The notes under the pieces are model-generated. The model saw nothing but the letters and a program-made list of their open reading frames with translations, was not told the origin of the DNA and searched no databases. 34,256 bases of DNA from Planctomycetia bacterium (GTDB lineage Bacteria > Planctomycetota > MHYJ01 > WSZJ01). Numbering within the stretch: position 1 is the first letter of the stretch; each line of letters begins with the position of its first letter. Where the stretch lies: positions 1-34,256 of the forward strand of contig JADLHC010000229.1 in NCBI GenBank assembly GCA_020849035.1, in the 5' to 3' direction. A program made the position numbers and the translations under genes. This document shows positions 16,631 through 25,043 of this stretch, piece after piece.

Positions 16631-18154
16631 GTGAACGCCGAGCACGCCTACGTCTTCCGCCACGCCGTGCTGCGCGAGGCCGCGTACCAGCTGCAGCTCC
16701 CCGGCGACCGCGCGCGGCTTCACGGGCTGGCGTTCGAGCTGCTGGAAGCGGGCGCGGGCGGGCGGCCGCCGGCGCCGGGGCGGCTGGACGGCGCGCGGCC
16801 GGCGCCGTTCCGCCCGCATCCGACCGACCCCGTCGCGGAGGACCTCGCGGCCCACGCGCGCCACGCCGCGGCCGGGCCGCGGCCCGCACCGCCCGGGAGC
16901 CTCGCGCTCTACCTGCGCCGCGCCGCCGAGGTCGCCCGCCGCGAGTACCGCCACGCCGCCGCGCAGGACGCCTGGCACCGGCTTGCGCTCCTCACGGCGG
17001 GAGCGGAGAGGGCCGAAGCGCTGCGGCTCGCCGGCCAGGCCTCGATGGTGCGGGGCCGGTGCGCGGAGGCGGAGTCGCTTGTCCGGGCCGCGCTGCACGC
17101 CAGCCGCCGCGCGCGGGACCTGCGCGGGGAAGGGCTGGCGATGTCCGACCTCGCCCGCGTCCACTCGGAGGTGCGTCGCCTCGGCCCGTCGGGACGGGCC
17201 TGGCAGCGGGCGGCGGCCCTGCTCCGGCGCGCAGGCGACCGCGCGGCCGCCGGCCGCGCGCTCGGCGGCCTCGGCAACCTGCACTTCGAAATCGGCCGCC
17301 CCCGCACCGCGCGCGCCTTCTACCAGCGGGCGCTCGTCCAGTTCCGCGAGGGCCGCGACCCGCGCGCCGAGGGCGTCGCCCTGGGCAACCTCGGGCTCGT
17401 CTCCATGGCGGACGGCGATCCCGCCGCCGCGGAAAAGACCTTCCGGCGGGCCCTTCGCGTCCTGCGCCGCGCGCACAGCAAGGACGCGGAGGCCGTGGTG
17501 CTGACTCACCTCGCGCTCCTGTTCTGGCGGACCGGCCGCAAGTCCCCGTCGGAGGACGCCTACCGCCGCGCCATTCACCTGTCCCGCACCGTCGGCGACC
17601 GCCGCCTCGAGGGAATCGCCCTCGGCGGACTCGCCGGCCTCCTCAAGGACCTCCGCCGGTTCCCCGAGTCCGCGCGCTGCTGCACGGACGCGATCGCCAT
17701 CCACCGGGAAGTCGGCAACCGCCCCTTCGAAGGCATCGCCCTCGCCCTGCTGGCCGACTCGGAACTGGACGCGCGCCGCTTCGACGCCGCCGAACGCCTG
17801 TACCGCGAAGCCATCGCCATCCTCCAGGACGCCGGCGATCTCCGCGGAACAGGGGAAGTCCTCGGGAACCTCGCGACGCTTCACAGGGACACCGGCCGCC
17901 TCGCCGAGGCCCGCCGCGGCCTCGAGCGAGCCCTGAAGATCGACCGGCGCGTCGGCAACCGGAGCTTCGAGGGCACCCACCTCTGCGAGCTGGCGCTCTG
18001 CTTCGTCGCGATGAAGCGCCGGGGGCGCGCGGCCGTGCTGTGGCGGCGGGGGAGGGGCATCCTGAAGCGGCTTCGCGACGGCGCGGAGCTGGCGCGGCTG
18101 GAAGAGCGCATGACGCGGGCCTGCGCGGGGGACGGCGGAGTGCCGCTGGAGTGA
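16631..18154 (+). CDS. TPR-repeat protein TPR3, intact family member
   Basis: A 507-residue protein starting at GTG. The N-terminal 125 residues (NAEHAYVFRHAVLREAAYQL, then PGDRARLHGLAFEL) form a helical module. In larger regulators it joins the AAA/STAND ATPase to the TPR superhelix; here no ATPase precedes it. About eight TPRs of 40 residues follow (for example GDRRLEGIALGGLAGLLKDL). The C-terminal cap (HLCELALCFVAMKRRGRAAV, then ACAGDGG) is shared with TPR1 and TPR2. It is cytosolic, with no signal peptide. A scaffold or sensor role is inferred. It is the only one of the three family members in the window with an uninterrupted frame. Confidence 0.87.
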   Translation: MNAEHAYVFRHAVLREAAYQLQLPGDRARLHGLAFELLEAGAGGRPPAPGRLDGARPAPFRPHPTDPVAEDLAAHARHAAAGPRPAPPGSLALYLRRAAEVARREYRHAAAQDAWHRLALLTAGAERAEALRLAGQASMVRGRCAEAESLVRAALHASRRARDLRGEGLAMSDLARVHSEVRRLGPSGRAWQRAAALLRRAGDRAAAGRALGGLGNLHFEIGRPRTARAFYQRALVQFREGRDPRAEGVALGNLGLVSMADGDPAAAEKTFRRALRVLRRAHSKDAEAVVLTHLALLFWRTGRKSPSEDAYRRAIHLSRTVGDRRLEGIALGGLAGLLKDLRRFPESARCCTDAIAIHREVGNRPFEGIALALLADSELDARRFDAAERLYREAIAILQDAGDLRGTGEVLGNLATLHRDTGRLAEARRGLERALKIDRRVGNRSFEGTHLCELALCFVAMKRRGRAAVLWRRGRGILKRLRDGAELARLEERMTRACAGDGGVPLE

Positions 18155-18214
18155 CGTCTCGGGGGCCGGGGTCAGCCGACCGCCGATTTTTCGTGGAAGG
18201 GTCTTGCGGTCTGC

Positions 18215-20947
18215 CTACCGGCCGCTGCCCGGGAGGAGCTTCGTTCTCAGTTCGGCCGGGGCCGGGTTGGCGCCGGACCGGCGGAGGACGACGTAGTACT
18301 TGGAAGCGATCGTCCCGCCGCGCGCCGCCGTCGGGCGGGGCGCGATGCCGTAGGGGGCGTAGGCGCCGTGGTGCGCGAGGAGGTCCACGTTCCGGATCGT
18401 GCCGTAGTAGCCGTTCTGGTCGGGATGCTGCGACAGGTCGCCGTAGGGGTCGCACATGATCCAGCGCACGGGTTTGCCGGAAACGTCGAGGACCAGGCCC
18501 ACCAGCGCGATCAGGTGGCCGCCCGTGGTGCCGTGGCTGATGCTGACGATCGGGATCCCGCCGGAGCCCAGCCGCCGGAGCACGTCCGGCCGTGCCGCGT
18601 CCGCGAAGACGTCCACGTTTCCCGAGAGCACCTCCTGGACCTGCAGCTCCGGGTACAGGCTCTCGAGCGACGCCTTCAGGTGCGACGTGAGCTGCCAGGG
18701 CCGCCACTCCCGGATCGACAGCAGCCAGTCCATGTTGTCCTCGTCCGAATTGTAGTCCACGAACGGCCAGTCTGAACCCGTGCGGGGGGCGTCCCACGTC
18801 ACCGCGGGCGCCGTCCCCGCCGTCCGCCGCGCTTCCGTGGCGCCGTAGATCTCCTGCGCCAGCGTCTCGATCTTCTGGCAGTACCCGTTCCCGTCCAGCA
18901 CGATCGCTTCCAGCCCCAGCGCGTCCAGCGACATCAGCGAACTCGCCAGGAAGCACACGTCCGCCCCCTTGAATTCGACCTCCACCTTCCCGTCGGCCCC
19001 GACGCCCGCCGACGTGATCCGCCGCTCCACCGCGGCGTCCCCGGGCGCCAGCCTCCGGATCTCGTCGAGCCGGGCGTTCACCTTCACCTGGAGCGTGTTG
19101 TGGTTCTGGTTGAGGTGCGTCGCCCGCCGCACGAACGTCCCGAGCAGGATCGCGTCCGGCCCCTCGAACGACACCCGGATCTTCCGCTCGCCTTCGCTCG
19201 TGAGCGTGCCGCCGTGGAGCGTCGACCCGAGGTCGAATCGCGTCGGTTGTCCCGCGTAGCGCGCGAAGACCCAGCCGGATCGCGACACCGCGGGCAGCCG
19301 GAGCAGCGGCCCGGTCCCCGCCAGCGCTTCCCCGAACAGGAACGGCTCGCACGTCGGGAAGCTCAGCTCCTGCGTCTCGTCCAGCTGCGCGTCCTCGTTC
19401 TTCCACGTCGCCACGAGGCGCAGGCTCTGTTCCGCCGTCGCCTGCAGGCGGAATTCGAATTTCCCGGAAGCGTCCGTCGTCGCCGTCGCGACCGGGGTGG
19501 TGGGCCCCGGCGCGCGCGTGTCCGACAGGTAGGCCTCGACCTTCACCGCCCCCGACGCCGGGATCGCCCGCGGCCCCGCGTTGGCCCAGTCCTGCCCCGG
19601 CTTCCCGATCCACCCGTCGTCCCCGTCCGCTCCCGCGCACAGCAGCCGGTGCAGCACCTCACCTTTCACCACCAGCTCCCGCGGCGGATCCGTCCCGTCC
19701 AGCCGCGCCCGCACGAACGTCGTCTTCTCCGACCACGTCTCCTCGACGCGCTCGTTCCGGATCACGTCCCCCGCGTCGCCCTCCGCCCACAGCGACGCGA
19801 GCAATTCCTGCTCCTCGGACTTCAGCACGCCCTGCCCCGAGGGACGCTCGAACATCTCCCCCTCGAGATCCCAGGACTGCGCCGTGTACCGGAAGTCGGG
19901 GTGCTGGATCGAGGCGCTCGCCCGCGTCTTCCCGTCCACGTCCCAGGCGCCGAAGTCGCACAGGCTCCGGTAGGACTGGAACTCCAGCGCCTTCAGCGAC
20001 CAGAGCGCCGTCGCCGCCTCCTCCTGCGCCTGCTTGAGCGCATGTTCCGCGTCGCTGCGGTTCGCGGCGTCCGGAAGCGCGGCGGCCAGCTCCGCGGCCT
20101 TCGCCCGCAGCCGCTCCGCCTCCTCCCGCTGCTGGTCCATGCGCGCCCGGTACGCGGGCTCGATCGGCGCCCACAGGTCCCGCTCGTTCTTCGAATGCGA
20201 CGCCGTGACCGCTTCCCCCAACCGGTAGACCTTGTCCTTGACCTCCGCCGCGTTCGCGCTGCGCGAGAGGGTGATCCTCACGCTTTCGACGACGAAGCGG
20301 CGGATGTCGCCCCAGTCGCCGAGCTTCAGGACCTCTTCGCGCGCGACGATCCTCGCCGTCCGGACGACGGTGAAGGCGGTCGAGTGCCAGAGGGGCGGGC
20401 CCTGGGGGCTGCGCGGCCTGTTCAGTTCGTAGACGTACGTCCCGTACCACCGCGACACGATGCGCACGTCGGCGTCGGTCACGGTCGGCGCGTACTCCGA
20501 GAGGTGCCAGACCCGCGCCGTCACGCTGCGGGTCGCCGGGTCCGCGACGGCGCCCGGCACGTCCTCCCACCGGCCGTCCCTCCACGCCGACAGCGTCACG
20601 AATTTTCCCGCGGGCACGAGCGCGGGGTCGTACGGGACGCGCAGCGTCGCCGCTTCCCGGAACTCCGTATGTTCGGCGCCGTTGACGCGCACGTCCCAGA
20701 CCTGTCCCGCGACGGTCGCGCCCGGGTAGTCCTTCGGGCTCTTCCCGGCGACCGCGACCTGCGCGGGCCCGTCCAGCGCCCCGGCGGGGATCGCGAGCTG
20801 TGCGCTTTCGAGCGGCACGCCGGGAGTCGTCGCCCCGGCACCCGCAGCGGCCGGGGTGGAAGCCGGCGAAGGGGCGCCCCCGGGCTTCGAATCGCAGGCC
20901 GCAAGAACGGCGCAGAGAATCACGACGGCGCGCGCGCTGAGTTTCAT
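18215..20947 (-). CDS. large lipoprotein with possible C39-like peptidase domain
   Basis: A 910-residue protein. The lipobox is LAACDSKPG near residue 18. The N-terminal beta region (AIPAGALDGPAQVAV ... WHLSEYAP) resembles ZU5-like 'IPAGAL' domains. A coiled coil follows near residues 265-330 (QQREEAERLRAKAAELAAAL). Next is a carboxypeptidase-regulatory-like unit (TDASGKFEFRLQATAEQSLR). The C-terminal third resembles peptidase C39-like domains. A candidate nucleophile is Cys in 'ADVCFLASSLMSLDALG', the His is in 'GGHLIALVGLVLD' and the Asp is in 'CDPYGD'. An insert lies between the Cys and His parts, so activity is unproven. Two AGGAG sites precede ATG 20947. The longer ORF-track start is not used because the signal peptide begins here. 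It is probably anchored to a membrane facing the periplasm. Confidence 0.8.
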   Translation of the reverse strand: MKLSARAVVILCAVLAACDSKPGGAPSPASTPAAAGAGATTPGVPLESAQLAIPAGALDGPAQVAVAGKSPKDYPGATVAGQVWDVRVNGAEHTEFREAATLRVPYDPALVPAGKFVTLSAWRDGRWEDVPGAVADPATRSVTARVWHLSEYAPTVTDADVRIVSRWYGTYVYELNRPRSPQGPPLWHSTAFTVVRTARIVAREEVLKLGDWGDIRRFVVESVRITLSRSANAAEVKDKVYRLGEAVTASHSKNERDLWAPIEPAYRARMDQQREEAERLRAKAAELAAALPDAANRSDAEHALKQAQEEAATALWSLKALEFQSYRSLCDFGAWDVDGKTRASASIQHPDFRYTAQSWDLEGEMFERPSGQGVLKSEEQELLASLWAEGDAGDVIRNERVEETWSEKTTFVRARLDGTDPPRELVVKGEVLHRLLCAGADGDDGWIGKPGQDWANAGPRAIPASGAVKVEAYLSDTRAPGPTTPVATATTDASGKFEFRLQATAEQSLRLVATWKNEDAQLDETQELSFPTCEPFLFGEALAGTGPLLRLPAVSRSGWVFARYAGQPTRFDLGSTLHGGTLTSEGERKIRVSFEGPDAILLGTFVRRATHLNQNHNTLQVKVNARLDEIRRLAPGDAAVERRITSAGVGADGKVEVEFKGADVCFLASSLMSLDALGLEAIVLDGNGYCQKIETLAQEIYGATEARRTAGTAPAVTWDAPRTGSDWPFVDYNSDEDNMDWLLSIREWRPWQLTSHLKASLESLYPELQVQEVLSGNVDVFADAARPDVLRRLGSGGIPIVSISHGTTGGHLIALVGLVLDVSGKPVRWIMCDPYGDLSQHPDQNGYYGTIRNVDLLAHHGAYAPYGIAPRPTAARGGTIASKYYVVLRRSGANPAPAELRTKLLPGSGR

Positions 20948-21067
20948 CGGGTCTCCTGGTCTCCTGTCAGGTCCATTGAGCCGACCGGGTGCCGGCCTTG
21001 CACGGGGAGCCCGACTCTCCGGCAGGCCCCGGCCGAGCGGCACCCGGCGGCGGAGCGGCCGCCCGCG

Positions 21068-22174
21068 CTACTTCCGGTCCAGCCCATACGTGTTCAGCAC
21101 GATGCGCTCCGGCTTCGCCGCCGTCCCCTTGGTCACCTCGTACGCGATCGTGCGCGTCACGCCGTCCTCGTACGTCAGCCGCAGCGTCCACAGCCGGATC
21201 TCGTACGTGCTCTTGCCGCGCTGCGGCTGGCCGTCGACGAGCTGCGACAGGAGCGCGAGGCATCCCTGCTCCTCGAACGTGCCGCCCGCGTGGAGCACGA
21301 GCGTGTTCGGCCAGAAATTGTCCGGGCGGTGGAACGTCCCCTCGGGGCGCGACCCGTCCACGACGAGCATCGGGAAGAACTCGCCGTGCGTCGAGGCCTC
21401 GAGGAGCTTCCCGTCGGCCTTCGTGAGCGTCGTCGTGCTCCCCGGCTCCCACGTGATCACGTACTCCTTGTCCGTCTCCTCCAGCTTCCCCAGGTAGTCG
21501 AGCTTCGCGAGCGGGTCCACGGAGAAGTCGAGCGAGTCCAGGCCCTTGTCCGGCCAGTCCCTGGCGGCGAGGCCGTTGTCGAAAAGGACGAAGCGGTCGG
21601 TCCCTTTCATCCAGACGTACCCCTTGGACAGCGCGTCGTACCGGTTGCGCATCACGACGCCCGACCAGGCCCCCTTGATCCTCGGCCCCGCGGCCCGCTT
21701 GCCCGCCCATGTCGCGTCGGCGAGCGACTTGTCCACGGCCTCGGCGTAGCGCTCGAAGAGCTTCTTCGTCTCCGCGACGAACATCGCGCCCTGGATCTTC
21801 CGGCCCGCGCGGACGGCGTAGAGGCGCGTCCACGACTTGCCGCCGTCGTCTTCCAGACGGGCGGTCCGGTGAACCCACTCGCCGAGCGCGCCGCTGCCGC
21901 CGTCGGTCACCACCTTGCGCCCCTCCAGCAGGCCCTTCCATTTCGCGTCGAGCCAGTCCGCCGGCGCCCCCTCCACCTCGTCCGGGGGCATGACGATCAG
22001 GGCGACGCGGCTGGAAGCGTCCTCCTCGGGGGGGAGGAAGAACGTGGACCGGTTCGCGGCGTCCTCCTGCCGGGTCCACTTGTCGGGCCGCGTGAGCTTG
22101 AGCGCGCCCGCCGCCTCGGGGTCCGCCGCGGCGGTCGCGGCGAGACACAGCAGCAGCATCGAAGCGTTCTTCAT
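21068..22174 (-). CDS. exported protein of unknown function
   Basis: A 368-residue protein. A signal peptide (KNASMLLLCLAATAAA) is followed by 'LKLTRPDKWTRQE', a PsbP/DUF-like opening seen in many exported proteins, then mixed alpha/beta sequence. No catalytic motif is recognised. The last third has strands typical of secreted beta domains (TYEIRLWTLRLTYEDGVTRT). TAGCAT lies six bases before ATG 22174, suggesting leaderless transcription. It ends 120 bases upstream of the C39-like lipoprotein on the same strand, so co-transcription is possible. Confidence 0.75.
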   Translation of the reverse strand: MKNASMLLLCLAATAAADPEAAGALKLTRPDKWTRQEDAANRSTFFLPPEEDASSRVALIVMPPDEVEGAPADWLDAKWKGLLEGRKVVTDGGSGALGEWVHRTARLEDDGGKSWTRLYAVRAGRKIQGAMFVAETKKLFERYAEAVDKSLADATWAGKRAAGPRIKGAWSGVVMRNRYDALSKGYVWMKGTDRFVLFDNGLAARDWPDKGLDSLDFSVDPLAKLDYLGKLEETDKEYVITWEPGSTTTLTKADGKLLEASTHGEFFPMLVVDGSRPEGTFHRPDNFWPNTLVLHAGGTFEEQGCLALLSQLVDGQPQRGKSTYEIRLWTLRLTYEDGVTRTIAYEVTKGTAAKPERIVLNTYGLDRK

Positions 22175-22180
22175 CGCGGC

Positions 22181-22186
22181 ATGCTA
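22181..22186 (-). promoter_or_regulatory. -10 box of leaderless exported-protein gene
   Basis: TAGCAT is followed by six bases (GCCGCG) and ATG 22174. Confidence 0.6.
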
Positions 22187-22225
22187 GCACCCGGGGGGAC
22201 CCGGCCTGAAACGCCCGGGTCAGGG

Positions 22226-22270
22226 GTCGTGACGATCTTCCGGGACGGAGCGCTCTGGTTCGCGACGCGG
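22226..22270 (+). pseudogene. C-terminal relic of an STN-like gene
   Basis: The plus strand reads 'VVTIFRDGALWFATRQ', close to the last residues of the protein at 2061-2963, 'VTTIYRDGVLWFVTR' followed by a stop. Only this tail remains, wedged between two minus-strand genes. Confidence 0.5.
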
Positions 22271-22274
22271 CAGG

Positions 22275-23000
22275 CTACTTCACCGTCAGCGTCGGCTTTG
22301 CGTCGGTGCCGGTCCTGGTGATCTGGATGGTCCTCGACCAGGTTTCGGCGATCAGCTCAATCCTGAACCATCCCGCGGGCCCCTTCGGCGCCTTGTCCCA
22401 CTTGATGTTGTCGCCGAGATACAGGTCCTTGGTCTCTCCTTGCGTCCGGTACTTCAGCGGAGCCTCCGCGCTCAGCCAGTTAAACCTCACGACTGTGTTG
22501 ACTTTGCCGTCCTTCGTCCAGGTCGTGGTCACCTCGGTCTTCTGCACCTCCACCTCCTTGCCACTGACCGTGGTCTTGTCCTCCGTCAACTTGCCCGTAT
22601 TTTCCGGCGCCGGCTGGTTCGGGTCCGGGGGGTCCGGCTCCTTGACCTTGGCCTCGGTTCCCTCGCCTCCCGGCTTTCCGATCCACCCCTTCACCGTGAC
22701 CCCGTCGGAACGCCTGACCTGCATCAGGGTGACTACCTTCATCTCCGGCTTCGCTTCCTCCCAGCGCGTGTCTTCCATCCAGACGGTGTCATCGTCCGCC
22801 TTGACGCAAGCCATGCGACCGAGAATGCGAGTCGTGGTCAGGACGCCTGGCCGTCTCTGGACGCTCGTGACCTCCGAGTACTCGTGCCATTGCCCCTCCT
22901 TGATCGCCTTCATGTCGTAATCGGCGAATTTTCTGGCGCCGACGACGCCCTCCGCGGCGGCGAGGCTGGCGAGCAGAAGCGTTGCGAGAAGGGGCCTCAT
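22275..23000 (-). CDS. exported protein of unknown function
   Basis: A 241-residue protein. A signal peptide (MRPLLATLLLASLAAAEG) is followed by a mainly polar beta-rich chain with a proline-rich middle (EPDPPDPNQPAPE). Both the N-terminal (GQWHEYSEVTS) and C-terminal (LKYRTQGETKDLYLGD) parts look like beta-strands of a single exported domain. No family is recognised. ATG 23000 has GGAGGA four bases upstream and begins the signal peptide; the ORF-track start at 23030 is too early. It is followed on the same strand by the leaderless gene at 22174. Confidence 0.75.
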   Translation of the reverse strand: MRPLLATLLLASLAAAEGVVGARKFADYDMKAIKEGQWHEYSEVTSVQRRPGVLTTTRILGRMACVKADDDTVWMEDTRWEEAKPEMKVVTLMQVRRSDGVTVKGWIGKPGGEGTEAKVKEPDPPDPNQPAPENTGKLTEDKTTVSGKEVEVQKTEVTTTWTKDGKVNTVVRFNWLSAEAPLKYRTQGETKDLYLGDNIKWDKAPKGPAGWFRIELIAETWSRTIQITRTGTDAKPTLTVK

Positions 23001-23096
23001 GGTTCCTCCGTCGAATGGGGAAGTGGGCATCTGTGGGCCACAATGCGTTCGAGGATACCCGGTGAATGGACCAGGCGCGAAACCAGGACCAGACCG

Positions 23097-23762
23097 TCAC
23101 TCCACAATCTCGGTCTTCCTGATGAAGTCGAGCTTCGGGAACTCGCGGTCCAGGTAGGGGTTCCCGAGCGCCTCGATCCGCTCCTGGTCCGGGCCGCTCC
23201 CGTTCGGCGCGCCTTCGCCGTACCCGGAGTAGAGCTTGCCGACGACCTCCATCCCCTCGGTCACTTCGCCGAACGGCGCGAACCCCAGCTTGTCCAGCCG
23301 CGCGTTGCCGTTGCTGAAGTTGATGAACACCTGCGTCGTGCGCGTCCCGGGCCCCGACGTCGCGAACGTGACCCTCCCGCGCGTGTTCTCCTGCCGGACC
23401 GGATCGTCCGGGATGTTCGCGTTTCTCCAGAGCGCCGACTCGGCGGGGTCCGCCGCGATCCCGAACTGGCACATGAAGCCCTTGATGACCCGGAAGAAGC
23501 GCGCTTCCTCGAAGAACCGCCCGCGGACCAGGTTGTAAAAGCGGTCAGCTCCCAGCGGCGCCCAGGCGCGCGTCACCGTGATCGTGAAGTCTCCCTGGGA
23601 CGTGGTGAAGCGCACCCTGTAGCGCTCGGGCGCCTGGGTCTTCATCTCGGGCGCATCCGGGCGCACCAGCGGCCGGTCGGCCGGGCGGACGTACGGCGGC
23701 GGGGGAGCGGAGGGGCCGCAGGCCAGCGGGAAGAGCAGGATGAGGAGGGCGAGGCGGTTCAT
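23097..23762 (-). CDS. cyclophilin-type peptidyl-prolyl isomerase lipoprotein
   Basis: A 221-residue protein. The lipobox is LLFPLACG, then comes a short proline-rich linker. The cyclophilin fold has FTTSQGDFTITVTRAWAP, 'RFFRVIKGFMCQFGI' (catalytic Arg and Phe region) and 'TTQVFINFSN', then 'GFAPFGEVTEGMEVV'. It should catalyse proline cis-trans isomerisation during folding of exported proteins, tethered to a membrane. Its ATG overlaps the TGA of the upstream RhuM gene (ATGA), so the two are probably translated from one message. Confidence 0.9.
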   Translation of the reverse strand: MNRLALLILLFPLACGPSAPPPPYVRPADRPLVRPDAPEMKTQAPERYRVRFTTSQGDFTITVTRAWAPLGADRFYNLVRGRFFEEARFFRVIKGFMCQFGIAADPAESALWRNANIPDDPVRQENTRGRVTFATSGPGTRTTQVFINFSNGNARLDKLGFAPFGEVTEGMEVVGKLYSGYGEGAPNGSGPDQERIEALGNPYLDREFPKLDFIRKTEIVE

Positions 23763-24808
23763 CGGGGCTGCCTGGGAGGCCTTGGCTTCCGCGGCTTCGG
23801 CAGCTTCTGAACCTGTCGTGCAACCCGGTCGAAGTCGGCATCCACCGGGCGCGGATCGGTGACGCCGAAGCTCTTGAACCTGTCGTACTCGGATTCGGCC
23901 TTGGCCTGCGCCATCTCGTGGGAGATGCGCCCGGCGTGATCCAGAATTTCGCGCTCGTTGAGCGTCAGGAACGCATCCAGCTTCTTGACCCAGTCCACCA
24001 TGTGCATGGGAATCCGCCGCATGGCTTGCCCCTCGGCGAAGACCAGGTACTGTTCGACGAGATTGTTCAGCGCGGCGAGTTCCTGCTCTGTCAGGTAGTT
24101 CTTCGCTATGACCACGTCCTGCTTGCGCACCACCGCCCCGCGCCAGTTCGTCAGTCCCATGTTGGGCTTCGCCGCGTCCGCTCGGTCGTGGACGATCTCC
24201 GCAGCGGTCCGCCCTGTAATCGCCCAGTGCACCTTGCTCTGCACCGTCTTGAAGAAGAGGATGCTGACTTCCTGCGTCGGGTCGTAGTCAATGCTCGTGG
24301 CGTAGATGTCCGCGATCTTCTGGTAGAACCGCCGTTCCGACGTCCGGATGTCCTGGATCCGGCGCGTCAGCTCTTCGAAATAGTCGAAGGGCTGGTCCGG
24401 GTTTTTCAAACGCTCGTCGTCGAGCACGAACCCTTTGACGACGTATTCCCGCAAGCGCTGCGTCGCCCACATCCGGAACTGCGTCCCGCGGTGGGACTTC
24501 ACCCGGTAGCCCACGGAGATAATCACGTCGAGGTTGAAGAACCGGGTCGCGTAGTTCTTCCCGTCAGCGGCAGTAGTTAAGGAATCCTTAACAACTGAAT
24601 CCGCCTGCAACTCGCCCTCCGCAAACACGTTGCGGATGTGCATGCTGATGTTGGGAATGCTCGTCTGGAACAGCTCCGCCATGTGCTGCTGCGTCAGCCA
24701 CACCGTCTCGCCTTCGAAGCGCACATCGAGCTTCAGCTTCCCGTCCTCCGTCCGGTAGACGAGGAACTGGCTGCCCGGCTGCGGCGGCTTGTACTGCTTG
24801 CGACCCAT
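23759..24808 (-). CDS. rhuM: RhuM family protein (virulence RhuM / putative toxin)
   Basis: A 349-residue protein. The N-terminal winged-helix-like region (DVRFEGETVWLTQQHMAELF, then NISMHIRNVF) and 'NLDVIISVGYRVKSHRGTQF' are diagnostic for RhuM. A C-terminal part follows with 'ITGRTAAEIVHDRADAAKPN' and 'VEQYLVFAEGQAMRRIPM'. RhuM was first described on a Salmonella pathogenicity island. Homologues are common on genomic islands and are often near toxin-antitoxin genes; the biochemical role is unsettled. ATG 24808 is preferred to the longer ORF because homology starts there and TATCAT lies six bases upstream. It overlaps the cyclophilin gene by four bases, an unusual pairing. Confidence 0.9.
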   Translation of the reverse strand: MGRKQYKPPQPGSQFLVYRTEDGKLKLDVRFEGETVWLTQQHMAELFQTSIPNISMHIRNVFAEGELQADSVVKDSLTTAADGKNYATRFFNLDVIISVGYRVKSHRGTQFRMWATQRLREYVVKGFVLDDERLKNPDQPFDYFEELTRRIQDIRTSERRFYQKIADIYATSIDYDPTQEVSILFFKTVQSKVHWAITGRTAAEIVHDRADAAKPNMGLTNWRGAVVRKQDVVIAKNYLTEQELAALNNLVEQYLVFAEGQAMRRIPMHMVDWVKKLDAFLTLNEREILDHAGRISHEMAQAKAESEYDRFKSFGVTDPRPVDADFDRVARQVQKLPKPRKPRPPRQPR

Positions 24809-24814
24809 GGGCGG

Positions 24815-24820
24815 ATGATA
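24815..24820 (-). promoter_or_regulatory. -10 box of leaderless rhuM
   Basis: TATCAT is followed by six bases (CCGCCC) and ATG 24808. There is no room for a Shine-Dalgarno sequence. Confidence 0.65.
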
Positions 24821-24953
24821 CGGGCCGGTTGAATGCGAGCACAATCCGTCGAGAGAAGGAATCTCCAGACTTCGACCCCACCTGGATCTGATCAGCGCTT
24901 CAGCGCGAACGCCCGCCTTGGCGGCGGCCGGCAGGTCGAGCGCGACAAACAAC

Positions 24954-25043
24954 TTAGCCATGCCGAGTTGGAGTATCCCAAGATCGCAGATAGTCTTCCT
25001 TCGCCACGCGCAGCAGGTTGGCGATGACCTTCTCAGCGCCCAT
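24954..25043 (-). pseudogene. truncated HEPN-like ORF after the MNT gene
   Basis: A 29-residue ORF (MGAEKVIANLLRVAKEDYL, then SWDTPTRHG). It overlaps the end of the MNT gene in the position where HEPN partners normally start, and its opening looks like the first helix of a HEPN protein. The rest of the domain, including the R-x4-6-H motif, is absent. The identification rests on position and a short match. The interval 24821-24953 shows only unassignable sequence. Confidence 0.4.

Noticed and set aside
15101-17980. 959-codon minus-strand ORF
   Set aside because: It is antisense to TPR3 and tspO; only its far end overlaps the DUF1579 region. Composition follows the shadow of high-GC third positions and no domain is visible.
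19100-22321. 1073-codon plus-strand ORF
   Set aside because: It is Arg/Pro/Leu-rich shadow of the C39-like lipoprotein and the exported protein on the opposite strand. Only the short relic at 22226-22270 is meaningful.
24815-24961. Minus-strand reading MAKLFVALDLP, which resembles the start of OMP decarboxylase or of LigT-type phosphodiesterase
   Set aside because: The match is only a few residues, no further family motif follows, and the leaderless rhuM promoter lies inside it.
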